This document shows positions 7,041 through 15,419 of a stretch of DNA of 64,000 nucleotides, one piece after another. The notes beneath the pieces were generated by a model. That model was not told the origin of the DNA. It saw nothing but the letters and a program-made list of their open reading frames with translations, and made no database searches. The translations under genes were made by a program, and so were the position numbers. The stretch is from Prevotella sp. (GTDB lineage: Bacteria; Bacteroidota; Bacteroidia; Bacteroidales; Bacteroidaceae), in contig JAFZBK010000054.1 of the NCBI GenBank assembly GCA_017561825.1, positions 30,938-94,937 of the forward strand. Direction: 5' to 3'. Position 1 is the first letter of the stretch. Each line of letters begins with the position of its first letter.

Positions 7041-8024
7041 TTATTTATTCGGAATCGTCTTCTGGAAATCTTTCAACACCTGAACGATTTCCATAGGATC
7101 ATCGGTGAGTGTCAGCAACAGGTTCTTGTATCGTCCTGTTTCCATCAGGTGTTGCATCAACGGATAGACAGGAACGTCTTCCGACCAATACTCCTTACCC
7201 AGGAATACCATCGGACTGGCAAATCCGAACGACAGGTAGTGATCCTGCACGGCATTCTGAAACACTTCCTGCAAGGTACCTGCACTACCCGGGGTATAGA
7301 TGATACCACCAAAGGCAACTGTCAGGATGGTGTCTTCGCGAACGCTGTTCACAAAGTATTTGGCGATATGGGTGGCAAAAGGTGTGGAGGGTTCATGACC
7401 ATAGAGCCATGTGGGGATTCCCAAACTCACATACTGGGTTTGCGGATAGCGGTGCATGACCTCAAGTGCCGATGATACCCACTTCTGGTCCTTGAATGAG
7501 GTAGCAGCCTCAGCAAGTGTTTGGATAGCCTCCTTCGCCTCTTCGTCTGTACGACCAGCCATCCAAGCACCCAGATGCGTGGCTTCCATTGCCCCAGGAC
7601 CTCCCCCACTCACCATGAAGAAACCTTCCTCAGTGAGCCGTTTGCTCAGCATTGCCACCAAGGAGAACATAGGATCGGTACGCAATAACGCATGACCACC
7701 CATGATACCGATGCAGCGTAAGGGATCGTGCTCGGCAAGGAATGCCTTGAGTGCCATGTGAATGCCGTGGTCGTGAATAGTGCGAGCCACCGACTCTTTC
7801 ATATCCTTGGCTATCTGCCCCTGAGTCTTAAAGTGTTGATACACCCTACTATCGAAGCAGTTTGCAAATGATGCCCTATCCTTCTCCTCATCTGTCGAGG
7901 GTTCATAACCCTTATAGAGTTCCTCGGCATTGTATAGTTGTCCATGTCGAAGCACATCGTATGGAACAGTTTTCAACCACTCCACCAGTCCGTCCACTTT
8001 TCCTATGTCTGGATTAGAAATCAT
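7041..8024 (-). CDS. LOG-family (SLOG Rossmann) nucleotide-binding protein
   Basis: 327 residues. Contains the Rossmann-like LOG fold: 'CIGIMGGHALLRTDP' as first strand-loop, 'FFMVSGGGPGAMEATHLGAWM' with the GGGPGAMEA signature, and 'YTPGSAGTLQEVFQNA', which corresponds to the PGG-x-GT-x-x-E motif with Ser replacing the second Gly. LOG proteins are phosphoribohydrolases acting on nucleoside 5'-monophosphates; bacterial members were once misnamed lysine decarboxylases. This one has a long N-terminal region (about 100 residues) ahead of the fold, unlike the roughly 190-residue plant-type enzymes. Cytosolic. A promoter-like 26-bp repeat at 8066-8091 lies about 40 bp ahead of the start. Confidence 0.75.
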   Translation of the reverse strand: MISNPDIGKVDGLVEWLKTVPYDVLRHGQLYNAEELYKGYEPSTDEEKDRASFANCFDSRVYQHFKTQGQIAKDMKESVARTIHDHGIHMALKAFLAEHDPLRCIGIMGGHALLRTDPMFSLVAMLSKRLTEEGFFMVSGGGPGAMEATHLGAWMAGRTDEEAKEAIQTLAEAATSFKDQKWVSSALEVMHRYPQTQYVSLGIPTWLYGHEPSTPFATHIAKYFVNSVREDTILTVAFGGIIYTPGSAGTLQEVFQNAVQDHYLSFGFASPMVFLGKEYWSEDVPVYPLMQHLMETGRYKNLLLTLTDDPMEIVQVLKDFQKTIPNK

Positions 8025-8065
8025 ATCTTATTACTTCTTCCTTATCAAAATACACATAAATCTTG

Positions 8066-8091
8066 TTGCAAATATAAGGATTATTCCGCAA
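8066..8091 (-). promoter_or_regulatory. Promoter-like 26-bp repeat P2, copy a (drives the LOG gene)
   Basis: On the minus strand this reads TTGCGGAATAATC then CTTATATTTGCAA. It contains the -7 box TATATTTG (8069-8076) about 45 bp before the LOG start codon. The same 26 bp with only four variable positions recur at 9216-9241 and 16604-16629. No TTTG occurs at the normal -33 position, so the conserved GCGGAA block may replace it. Confidence 0.6.
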
Positions 8092-8160
8092 TTATTCGTA
8101 TTTTTGCAAATCATTTTGCGATATGACTGTTGTATTTTTGATATAGCCTAGGGAATTATC

Positions 8161-8712
8161 ATGATTAGGGATTTCATTGCCATAGACTTCGAGACGGCCA
8201 ACCAGTATCCGTCGAGTGTCTGCTCTGTGGGAGTGGTCATGGTACGAAATGGACAGGTTGCTGATACGTTCTATAGTTTGATACAGCCTGAGCCGAACTA
8301 CTATACCTATTTCTGTCAGCGGGTACATGGCATCACCCAGAACGATACAGATGATGCGCCAGTGTTCTCAAAGGTGTGGCAACAGTTGGAAGAACGCATC
8401 GCTGAAGTGTTCTTCCCTAATTTACAGTCAACCGATGAAAGGAGATATATGATTGCGATGCTACCTTTCGTCGCTCATAATGCATGCTTTGATGAAAGCT
8501 GTCTGAAAGCAGTGTTCAAGGTGTATCAGATGGACTATCCAGACTATCGCTTCTATGACACCCTAACCGCTTCCCGACGACAGTTCGGGCAGTCGCTTCC
8601 TGACCATCAGTTACACACCGTGGCTGCAGCCTGCGGGGTCAACCTAGAGCATCATCACCACGCGTTGGCAGATGCCGAAGCCTGTGCCGCCATCGCGTTA
8701 TACATCTTGTAG
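8161..8712 (+). CDS. DnaQ-like 3'-5' exonuclease (DEDDh, RNase T/DNA pol III epsilon type)
   Basis: 183 residues forming just one exonuclease domain. Metal ligands are visible: Asp9 and Glu11 in 'IAIDFETAN' (Exo I), 'PFVAHNACFDESCL' (Exo II, with the Asp), and 'HHHHALADAEACAA' (Exo III, the H-x4-D signature of the DEDDh class). Trims 3' ends of DNA or RNA in the cytosol. Standalone proteins of this size are common in Bacteroidota and are often annotated as epsilon-like. A -7 box TATTTTTG (8133-8140) sits 20 bp ahead of the ATG. The gene converges with the DUF4491 gene, with 2 bp between stop codons. Confidence 0.85.
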   Translation: MIRDFIAIDFETANQYPSSVCSVGVVMVRNGQVADTFYSLIQPEPNYYTYFCQRVHGITQNDTDDAPVFSKVWQQLEERIAEVFFPNLQSTDERRYMIAMLPFVAHNACFDESCLKAVFKVYQMDYPDYRFYDTLTASRRQFGQSLPDHQLHTVAAACGVNLEHHHHALADAEACAAIALYIL

Positions 8713-8714
8713 AA

Positions 8715-9080
8715 TCAATATTTACGCTTGGGGTTCTTGGCTTTGCCGAGATCCGTCACGACTCGGTCATCCCCGAGCGAGTTCGGATGACTCTCGCTGT
8801 TCCGTCTCTTGGGGAACCAGCCCTTTTCAACACGCTTCTTCTGGTGGAAGAGTTCACCGATTCCCCATAGGGCAGAAGCACCGAATACTCCAACGATGGC
8901 GGATATAACGGTATTCTCAATGAACAGTGCACCAATGATTGCAGCCAATCCTATAATCAGATACACAATCCAAGGGCGTGTTCCCCAATAATACTCTGTC
9001 TTGATGACTATTGGATGCCATATACCTATGGTTAGAAAGGTGCATACAGCAATGATAATTCCTGTGAAATACATGGTCAA
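8715..9080 (-). CDS. DUF4491-family inner-membrane protein
   Basis: 121 residues. The first 80 hold three hydrophobic segments (FTGIIIAVCTFLTIGIW, WIVYLIIGLAAIIGALFI, TVISAIVGVFGASALWGIGELF), with the family-like stretch 'GIWHPIVIKTEYYWGTRPW' between the first two. The C-terminal 40 residues are basic and polar, presumably cytosolic. This matches a small membrane family common in Prevotella and Bacteroides; no biochemical role is known. The start codon is followed in the leader direction by about 170 bp holding an orphan promoter repeat. Confidence 0.75.
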   Translation of the reverse strand: MTMYFTGIIIAVCTFLTIGIWHPIVIKTEYYWGTRPWIVYLIIGLAAIIGALFIENTVISAIVGVFGASALWGIGELFHQKKRVEKGWFPKRRNSESHPNSLGDDRVVTDLGKAKNPKRKY

Positions 9081-9215
9081 TTTCTTTATTTGTTTTTTAA
9101 TGTTTGTTTAATCTATCCTTGTCACTCGATATTTCTCTGATGATCCTACACATTTGTACTATTAATAATGCTTTTCTTTGCCTTATCACAAAATTGAGTG
9201 CAAAAAAACGAATAT

Positions 9216-9241
9216 TTGCGGAAATATCTTTATATTTGCAA
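9216..9241 (+). promoter_or_regulatory. Promoter-like 26-bp repeat P2, copy b (orphan)
   Basis: TTGCGGAAATATC then TTTATATTTGCAA on the plus strand, with -7 box TATATTTG at 9231-9238. It is the third member of the family found at 8066 and 16604. The flanking GCAAAAAAACGAATA also resembles the flank of copy a. No plus-strand gene follows. A transcript from here would run antisense into the 3' end of the hemerythrin-LuxR regulator gene. Confidence 0.5.
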
Positions 9242-9249
9242 AATGTATT

Positions 9250-10212
9250 TTATATCTTGACCGCAGATATGTCAACCAGTTCGTTGACAATGGCATAGAT
9301 AGTTAGACCTGCCGGACTGTGTATCTGCAGTTTTCGGGCGATATTGCGACGATGGGTAATCACCGTATTGGTAGAGATGCAGAGATGGTCGGCGATTTCC
9401 TTATTCGACATACCTTGCACAAGTGAGATAATCACGTCCTTTTCACGGTCAGAGAGCGCATCGGGATTAGGACCGATGCCACTTTTGAACACCATATCCG
9501 AGATATTCTTGGTTACGTCGCTCTGCTTAGCCAACTTCTCCAACCTGCGGATGGCTGGCACGAAGATATGATCCTCCACCAAAGCATGTTGACGGAGCCA
9601 CACCTCATTCTCATAGATATCATGAAGCGTAGCAGTAAGCTGGTTGTTATGCAGTCCGTCTTGCGGCAGATACTTGATGATCAACAGTTTCAACTCACGA
9701 AGTTTCTTGTCAGCTGCGCCATGATGCTTTGAGAAGGTCTCCACATTATAATCATTAGTAACATTCCCTGTCAGAAGCGACTCGACGTAGGGGAATAAGG
9801 TTTTCTGCTCATATTTCATGTGCAGACGTATTTCATGGGCGTATTCGTCGTAGAACCGGAGAATGAGACGTGCCAATGAGTCGTTTTCATTGAGCGACTC
9901 AGTCAGCTCCCTGCGGATATAAGGCAATTGGAAGTCGAGGAAATAGGCATGACTCGCCTCAAGATAATGAAGCAACGTAGGTACGCTGATCTTATCGTCT
10001 GTCTCAAATTCTCCATAACCATTGATGGAGAAATTGACCACGGCAAGGAACGTATACGTATCCACGCCATTATCCTCACAGGTTTCTCTCACGGTCTTGT
10101 CACCGAAACCCAGATTGATGCCGAAGCTGCCCAGCGACTGCAACAGATCGTAATTATCGCGGATGAGAGAGATCATCTTATCGTCCGCCTCATACATCTT
10201 CTGATTCTTCAT
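9250..10212 (-). CDS. Hemerythrin-like domain fused to a LuxR-type HTH regulator
   Basis: 320 residues. The N-terminal part has a ScdA/DUF542-like segment (ETCEDNGVDTYTFLAVVNF). Residues about 85-240 hold the His/Glu pattern of a hemerythrin-like di-iron bundle: LHYLEASHAYF, 'IRLHMKYEQKTLFPYVE', 'FSKHHGAADKKL' and 'HALVEDHIFVPAIRRLE'. The C-terminus is a LuxR/FixJ HTH, 'ALSDREKDVIISLVQGMSNKEIADHLCISTNTV'. This would be a cytosolic transcription factor whose sensor senses oxygen, NO or iron directly, without a phospho-receiver. It diverges from an imelysin/di-haem operon, its likely target. Promoter: TAATTTTG on the minus strand at 10261-10268, with TTG 20 bp further on. Confidence 0.85.
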   Translation of the reverse strand: MKNQKMYEADDKMISLIRDNYDLLQSLGSFGINLGFGDKTVRETCEDNGVDTYTFLAVVNFSINGYGEFETDDKISVPTLLHYLEASHAYFLDFQLPYIRRELTESLNENDSLARLILRFYDEYAHEIRLHMKYEQKTLFPYVESLLTGNVTNDYNVETFSKHHGAADKKLRELKLLIIKYLPQDGLHNNQLTATLHDIYENEVWLRQHALVEDHIFVPAIRRLEKLAKQSDVTKNISDMVFKSGIGPNPDALSDREKDVIISLVQGMSNKEIADHLCISTNTVITHRRNIARKLQIHSPAGLTIYAIVNELVDISAVKI

Positions 10213-10260
10213 TATTCTCTTTGCGCTATTCTCTTATTACCCATTAATGATTACCGGTTG

Positions 10261-10399
10261 CAAAATTAGACATATTTTTCGACATGTGCAATAATCACAA
10301 TTAGGTATCTTTGCTTGCCCAAAACGATTGGAAAGTTCAAAAATGGGCACTTTCATCATTTTTAGGTATTGTCGAGTATCTTTAGTCACCGTACCTTTG
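10261..10399. promoter_or_regulatory. Divergent promoter region between the hemerythrin regulator and the iron operon
   Basis: Minus-strand promoter: CAAAATTA (10261-10268, reading TAATTTTG) with CAA (10289-10291) 20 bp away. Plus-strand promoter for the porin-imelysin operon: TTG (10369-10371), 20 bp, TACCTTTG (10392-10399). A further box, TATCTTTG, is at 10306-10313. Between them lies an inverted repeat, GAAAGT (10331-10336) / ACTTTC (10349-10354), a candidate operator for the regulator. Confidence 0.65.
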
Positions 10400-10440
10400 C
10401 ATCCGAAAATGAAAAATTGAAGGATTGAAGGATTGTATTA

Positions 10441-11787
10441 ATGAAGAATGATTTGTTATTGAATAATAAGGTGTATGGATGGACAAAAAGCATGCTTGTA
10501 TTTTGTCTGTTTACCCTTTTACCAACTGATTCTACTGCCCAGGAAAGTACTGCCGACAGCGTGATGAACCATGCTAAAGGCAACAAGTTGAGTGTGGGCG
10601 GTTACGGCGAGGTTGCCTTTTCGCGTTTCTTCTATAGCGACAACCAATACCGATATCGTAATCCCAGTAAATACAAGGATGACCCCAGCAACGGTCGTTT
10701 CGACATCCCCCATGCTGTCATCTATTTAGGCTACGATTTCGGCAAAGGCTGGACGATGGGAACGGAAATCGAGTTCGAGCATACGGGCACTGGTTCGGCC
10801 ATCGAAATCGAGACAGACGAAGGTGGTGAGTATGAGCACGAGATAGAGAAAGGTGGTGAGGTGGAATTGGAACAGTTCTGGCTCCAGAAACGCTTTTCGC
10901 AGTCCGCCAATCTTCGCTTCGGACATATCATCGTACCTGTTGGACTGAACAATGCCCACCACGAGCCATTGAACTTCTTCACTGTCTATCGTCCTGAGGG
11001 AGAAAACACTATCCTGCCCTCCACATGGCACGATACGGGAATATCGTTCTGGGGCAAGAGTGGCAGATTCCGTTATGAGATGCTGATGGTGGCTGGTCTC
11101 AATGCCTTGCAATACAGTCGTGACAACTGGATTCAGGGTGGTAACAAATCATCCTATGAATTCAAACCTGCCAACAAATACGGCTTTGCTGCCCGTCTGG
11201 ACTACTACCCCATCCAAGGACTGCGATTCGGAGTAAGTGGCTACTACGGACAAGGTATGCACAACACCTCACCCAACGAGATGGAAGGCAATGGCAAGAC
11301 CTACGACAAGGTTAAAGCCAATACCTGTGTTGGCTCTGTAGATTTAACCTTGAAACGTTGGAACTGGATTATAAGAGGACAAGTTGACTATGGTTATATA
11401 TCAGATACGCCCATGCTCAATCAGGCTAAGATCAACCAGCGCAGCAGTTCACCATATAATAAGACATACGTGGGAAAGAACGCCTATACCGCAGGCATTG
11501 AGGCTGGCTACGATATCTTCTCACAGATACTGAGTCTGCGGAGCGACAATCAGAAGATGTATGTTTTCGGACGCTTTGAGCAGTACAACTCCTATCTGCC
11601 TGAACGTACGCAGCCGAAGTCAACAAATGACTATACCAAACGAACAAACATCGTCTGTGGTGTCAACTATTACCCCATACCACAGATAGCCATCAAGGCC
11701 GACTACTCGTTGCGCCGACTGAAAAGTCCTTGCAACAACGAGCCTAGTATCAATATCGGGATAGCCTACGAAGGATTTTTCCTATAA
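10441..11787 (+). CDS. Outer-membrane beta-barrel protein of the imelysin operon
   Basis: 448 residues. The N-terminus has a hydrophobic segment ending 'TDSTAQES', a signal peptide. The rest is alternating-strand barrel sequence: 'LSVGGYGEVAFSRFFYS', 'HAVIYLGYDFGKGWTMGTEIEFEH', 'ISFWGKSGRFRYEMLMVAG', ending with an aromatic-rich strand closing on Phe (IGIAYEGFFL). An unusual acidic loop at about residues 120-145 is mostly Glu and Asp (IEIETDEGGEYEHEIEKGG) and could attract cations. The first gene of the operon, 37 bp before the imelysin start. It probably passes iron, haem or another small solute across the outer membrane. Specific substrate unknown. Confidence 0.82.
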   Translation: MKNDLLLNNKVYGWTKSMLVFCLFTLLPTDSTAQESTADSVMNHAKGNKLSVGGYGEVAFSRFFYSDNQYRYRNPSKYKDDPSNGRFDIPHAVIYLGYDFGKGWTMGTEIEFEHTGTGSAIEIETDEGGEYEHEIEKGGEVELEQFWLQKRFSQSANLRFGHIIVPVGLNNAHHEPLNFFTVYRPEGENTILPSTWHDTGISFWGKSGRFRYEMLMVAGLNALQYSRDNWIQGGNKSSYEFKPANKYGFAARLDYYPIQGLRFGVSGYYGQGMHNTSPNEMEGNGKTYDKVKANTCVGSVDLTLKRWNWIIRGQVDYGYISDTPMLNQAKINQRSSSPYNKTYVGKNAYTAGIEAGYDIFSQILSLRSDNQKMYVFGRFEQYNSYLPERTQPKSTNDYTKRTNIVCGVNYYPIPQIAIKADYSLRRLKSPCNNEPSINIGIAYEGFFL

Positions 11788-11824
11788 AAATTCAATGATT
11801 GTAATAATGAATAATAATATAGCA

Positions 11825-13120
11825 ATGAAAAAGATTTTTAAGTTCGCAATGCTGTTCGCAGCAACCTGCATGATGACAATGGGCATGGTAGCATGTTCAA
11901 GTGATGATGATGACAACCCTGTTGATCTTTCCAAGGAACAGAATGATGCTATCGAGGCACTGACAAAACAGTACCTGAACGACGTTGTTTACCCCACCTA
12001 TACGAATCTGGCCAACGAGAGTGAAAACCTTTTCAACAAGATCAGTGCGCTGAAGAGCAAGTTGAAGAGCGGTGCCACCGTGAGTCAGGCTGACATTGAT
12101 GCCATCTGCTCCTCGTATAAGAATGCCCGAAAGTATTGGGAGCAGAGCGAGGCCTTCCTCTATGGAGCAGCCAGTGACTTTGAGATTGACCCACATATCG
12201 ATACCTGGCCACTTGATGTTCCTACCTTAGGTGAGGACCTGACCGATGATGCGAAGATCCAGAAACTCGACGCTGCTGACGGTATCGAGTATGCACGTAC
12301 CAATCTGACAGCCGAGAACTTGGGCTTCCATGGCATCGAGTTCATCTTCTTCCGTGATGGGAAGAACCGCTCGGCAGCATTCTTCAACAACGATGAGAAA
12401 GAAACAGATTCCGACATCACGGCCAAGGGTGATGTGACGGCCAAGGAAGAAGTGATCTTCGCTACAGCCGTTGCCGGTGACCTTCGCGACAAGTGTTTCC
12501 AACTCGAAGTTGCTTGGAATCCTAATGCTAGTGCTGCTCATAAGAGTCGTGTGGCCGAGTGCGCTATCAGCAGCGATGACTTCGAGACGAAAGTAAGCAA
12601 GAACGGACTTACCTACGGTGAGAACCTCATTGCCGTGAACACTGGCAACAGCACGTACAACTCATGGAAAAAGGTTGTTGAGGAAATCCTCGTGGGTGGA
12701 TGCTCGAATATCTGTGCTGAGGTGGCTGACCAGAAGATGGGACAGGCTTATCGTGCCGCCACAGGAACAGGCGATGCCGAGGACGATCCCAATTACATCG
12801 AGTCGCCTTACAGTCACAATTCCTTTACTGATTTCTATGGAAATATCATGAGCATTCAGAATGCACTATATAACAATGTAGAGGGATCGGCTGCCACCAA
12901 TAGTTCGGTAATGGCATATCTCAAGAAGTACAATGCCACCGAGGCCGCAGCACTGCAAGCAAAACTCACGACTGCCCTTAAAGCGCTCACAACTTGTCTT
13001 AACAGCGGGAAGTCGTTTGTAGAAGCACCAGGCGCAACTCATGTCAAAGCAGCGATGGATGCCATTGGCGAACTGGACAACGAACTAAACGCCGCCGCTG
13101 ACTGGATATTAAAGAATTAG
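11825..13120 (+). CDS. Imelysin-family (M75-type) periplasmic iron-linked lipoprotein
   Basis: 431 residues from the ATG at 11825. In-frame ATGs upstream (11795, 11807) would only lengthen the N-terminus ahead of the signal sequence. Lipoprotein signal: MKKIFKFAMLFAATCMM followed by the lipobox MVAC. The hallmark GxHxxE is present as GFHGIEF at about residue 167, followed by a C-terminal helical half. Imelysins such as IrpA and EfeO-like proteins take part in iron uptake; peptidase activity is doubtful. An 18-bp near-duplicate (GACGGCCAAG) at about 12418-12450 gives a repeated TAKGDVTAKEEV. The next gene, a di-haem oxidoreductase, starts 5 bp after the stop. Confidence 0.9.
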   Translation: MKKIFKFAMLFAATCMMTMGMVACSSDDDDNPVDLSKEQNDAIEALTKQYLNDVVYPTYTNLANESENLFNKISALKSKLKSGATVSQADIDAICSSYKNARKYWEQSEAFLYGAASDFEIDPHIDTWPLDVPTLGEDLTDDAKIQKLDAADGIEYARTNLTAENLGFHGIEFIFFRDGKNRSAAFFNNDEKETDSDITAKGDVTAKEEVIFATAVAGDLRDKCFQLEVAWNPNASAAHKSRVAECAISSDDFETKVSKNGLTYGENLIAVNTGNSTYNSWKKVVEEILVGGCSNICAEVADQKMGQAYRAATGTGDAEDDPNYIESPYSHNSFTDFYGNIMSIQNALYNNVEGSAATNSSVMAYLKKYNATEAAALQAKLTTALKALTTCLNSGKSFVEAPGATHVKAAMDAIGELDNELNAAADWILKN

Positions 13121-13124
13121 ACAT

Positions 13125-14837
13125 ATGACTACCAGAAACATTAAACGGCTATTCTTAGTCTGTTTCGTAAGCTGCGCAATGAGCGCAGCTTTCACTGCAT
13201 GTACAGACAGTGACGATCCACTGCCAAACAACACTGTCATTAGTACCACGAACGAAGAAGACTACAAGTATGTAGGCAAAGAGACAGCTGGTTTCAAAGC
13301 GGAAGAGTGGTTTCCTGGCGGTGAGCTCGGCACCACCAATAATACTGCCGCCCACTGCTATGAGGACGAGACACCTTCCACGCAGAACGCGGATCTGATG
13401 GCTGCCTTCAAAAGGGGCGAATTGCTCTTTGAACACGACTTCACCCCAACCAGCACTGCCAGTTTCGGAGGACTAGGTCCTGCATACGTACGCTCTTCAT
13501 GTATCCACTGCCATCCAGGCTACGGTCATGGAAAGCGGATGGAAAGCTATAATGCCGACCAGCGAGGAAATGGTTACCTGCTTGTCATCTACCATCCTGT
13601 TGATGGGGCTAATAGCGACGACGGCCCTTATATCTCTGAGGTTACAGGTATGCCGCAGACTCGTGCTGTGTCACCTTTCCTGCCGCCTATCGACGAGCGT
13701 GGTATCCACCTGACATGGCTGCCTGTTATCGCTATGGAGAGCGGACTGCCGATGCAGTTCCCTGATGGTGAACGCTATGAACTTATCTACCCCGAGTTGG
13801 ACATCGATATCGATGCCTTCAATACCGATCCCAAACCCACGAATCTGGCCTTCCGTTTGGAATCTACCATTGGCATCATGGGCACTGGTCTGCTCGATGC
13901 CATTCCAGAGGATTCCATCAAGGCGCAGTATCAGCGCGAGGCTCCTTATGTTGAACTAAACCCGAACTTCTGGGATAAGGATGCCAACGACTGGGCCTCA
14001 GGTGCTTGGTACACCCTCGCCGACGGCACGAAAAAGATCAAGCGTTTCACCTATGCCATGACGCGTGCCTCACTGCAGGATGGTGCTGGAGCCAATGCTG
14101 TATGGAACATCACCAACGTCTCACGCTCCGATCGTCCATACCTCTACACGACTACAGCATGGGCTCAAGCCATGTCAAAGAACCCTGATGTGATTGCCGC
14201 CATCAAGCGTGACCCATCGTCACCTTATTACAATGATGGTACGGACGAGGGTATCGCTGAGGCAGTGGCTGTCCTACTCGACCCCAAGACAAACCAGTTC
14301 GATAACCCGTACCATAACTTCCAGCCAGAGATGACTGACAATAATTTCTGGTCGTTCATGGTGTGGCATCGTGGTTTGGCTATACCACGAGCTCGCGACC
14401 TTAACGACAAGCAGGTACAACGAGGTAAGCAGGTGTTCAACGAGATTGGCTGTGCCAGCTGTCATCGTGCTAAGTGGACCACAGGTGCTGATGACTACTG
14501 GGCACCGTCACCCATCGTTAGCAACAACCTGAGTCTGCCACGCTATCCCAATCAGGTTATCTACCCGTACACCGACATGATTCACCATCGTCTCTACATG
14601 AAGAACGGCATCCATGGTTCATGGTGTCGCACCACCCCACTCTGGGGCCGCGGTCTTTCACGCATCAACACAGGAGCCGAGGATCGACTGCACGACTGTC
14701 GTGCTAGAAACGAGATCGAAGCCATCATGTGGCATGCCTTCTCAAAGAAGAGTGATGCTTATAAGTCAACTGAGCGGTTCTTCTACCTACCCAAAGAAGA
14801 CCGCGATGCTGTAGTAAAATTCCTACAGAGCATTTGA
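13125..14837 (+). CDS. Di-haem c-type oxidoreductase lipoprotein (DUF1111 / 'thiol oxidoreductase-like')
   Basis: 570 residues. Lipobox FTAC near residue 26 marks a lipoprotein. Two CxxCH haem-attachment sites: CIHCH at residues 126-130 and CASCH at 443-447, as in the DUF1111 family, which is related to di-haem cytochrome c peroxidases. The family usually travels with imelysin, as here. Such proteins act in the periplasm on redox chemistry linked to iron or haem uptake; the exact electron partner is not known. The gene lies 5 bp after the imelysin gene and 4 bp before the next, a tight operon. Confidence 0.9.
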   Translation: MTTRNIKRLFLVCFVSCAMSAAFTACTDSDDPLPNNTVISTTNEEDYKYVGKETAGFKAEEWFPGGELGTTNNTAAHCYEDETPSTQNADLMAAFKRGELLFEHDFTPTSTASFGGLGPAYVRSSCIHCHPGYGHGKRMESYNADQRGNGYLLVIYHPVDGANSDDGPYISEVTGMPQTRAVSPFLPPIDERGIHLTWLPVIAMESGLPMQFPDGERYELIYPELDIDIDAFNTDPKPTNLAFRLESTIGIMGTGLLDAIPEDSIKAQYQREAPYVELNPNFWDKDANDWASGAWYTLADGTKKIKRFTYAMTRASLQDGAGANAVWNITNVSRSDRPYLYTTTAWAQAMSKNPDVIAAIKRDPSSPYYNDGTDEGIAEAVAVLLDPKTNQFDNPYHNFQPEMTDNNFWSFMVWHRGLAIPRARDLNDKQVQRGKQVFNEIGCASCHRAKWTTGADDYWAPSPIVSNNLSLPRYPNQVIYPYTDMIHHRLYMKNGIHGSWCRTTPLWGRGLSRINTGAEDRLHDCRARNEIEAIMWHAFSKKSDAYKSTERFFYLPKEDRDAVVKFLQSI

Positions 14838-14840
14838 TCT

Positions 14841-15419
14841 ATGCCAACACGGAAGTTACGTTATCTGTTGCTGACCCTGTTTTTGACGGGGTCAGCATCA
14901 GCCTTTTCGGTCAGTCGTGTGTTGCCGCAGAAGCAGGCAACACACTTCTGTCGTCTCTTCATCAACGATGGTGAAGACATCAAGCCTTTAAGCGTCCACG
15001 TTCAACGGGTGATTGAATCAAATGACAGTCTTACCAGCGAACAGATCTTCGTTGAATACCTGTTGCGCAATAATAATTGGCAGTCGCTTCGCATCTTTCC
15101 ACACAATCATGACGATGGCACCGTCGTGTGGTATGCTCCTGCCGATGAATTGCCTGCTTCATTGGGGAACGAGCATCAGAAATACATCCGCGAAGTATTC
15201 CCCCGACTTATTACTGAGGTACAAGCAGAGAACTGGTCAACGGTGGATGCTTACATCGACCGCATGATTCAGTACCAATGTCGGTTTGGCGGCAGGAAGT
15301 TTTCCTCGCAGCCACAGCCGGTCATCATCATATGTTTCTTCTGTGCCATCTTTTTCGCCATGTTCCTTTGGCGAAAACTACGCAAATATACGATAAATTA
15401 CCTCAGTAGTTCCAGATGA
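14841..15419 (+). CDS. Single-span periplasmic protein resembling the soluble part of a cytochrome c assembly factor
   Basis: 192 residues. An N-terminal signal or anchor (LRYLLLTLFLTGSASAF) is followed by a periplasmic domain and then a C-terminal membrane helix (PVIIICFFCAIFFAMFLW) with a basic tail. The domain ('DGEDIKPLSVHVQRVIESND', 'SEQIFVEYLLRNNNWQSLRIF', 'ENWSTVDAYIDRMIQYQ') resembles the periplasmic stretch of Bacteroidota CcsB/CcsA-type haem-delivery proteins, but the large multi-span haem channel is absent. Position directly behind the di-haem protein supports a role in haem loading or cytochrome maturation; this is inference. Its 3' end overlaps the converging gene by 22 bp. Confidence 0.5.
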   Translation: MPTRKLRYLLLTLFLTGSASAFSVSRVLPQKQATHFCRLFINDGEDIKPLSVHVQRVIESNDSLTSEQIFVEYLLRNNNWQSLRIFPHNHDDGTVVWYAPADELPASLGNEHQKYIREVFPRLITEVQAENWSTVDAYIDRMIQYQCRFGGRKFSSQPQPVIIICFFCAIFFAMFLWRKLRKYTINYLSSSR

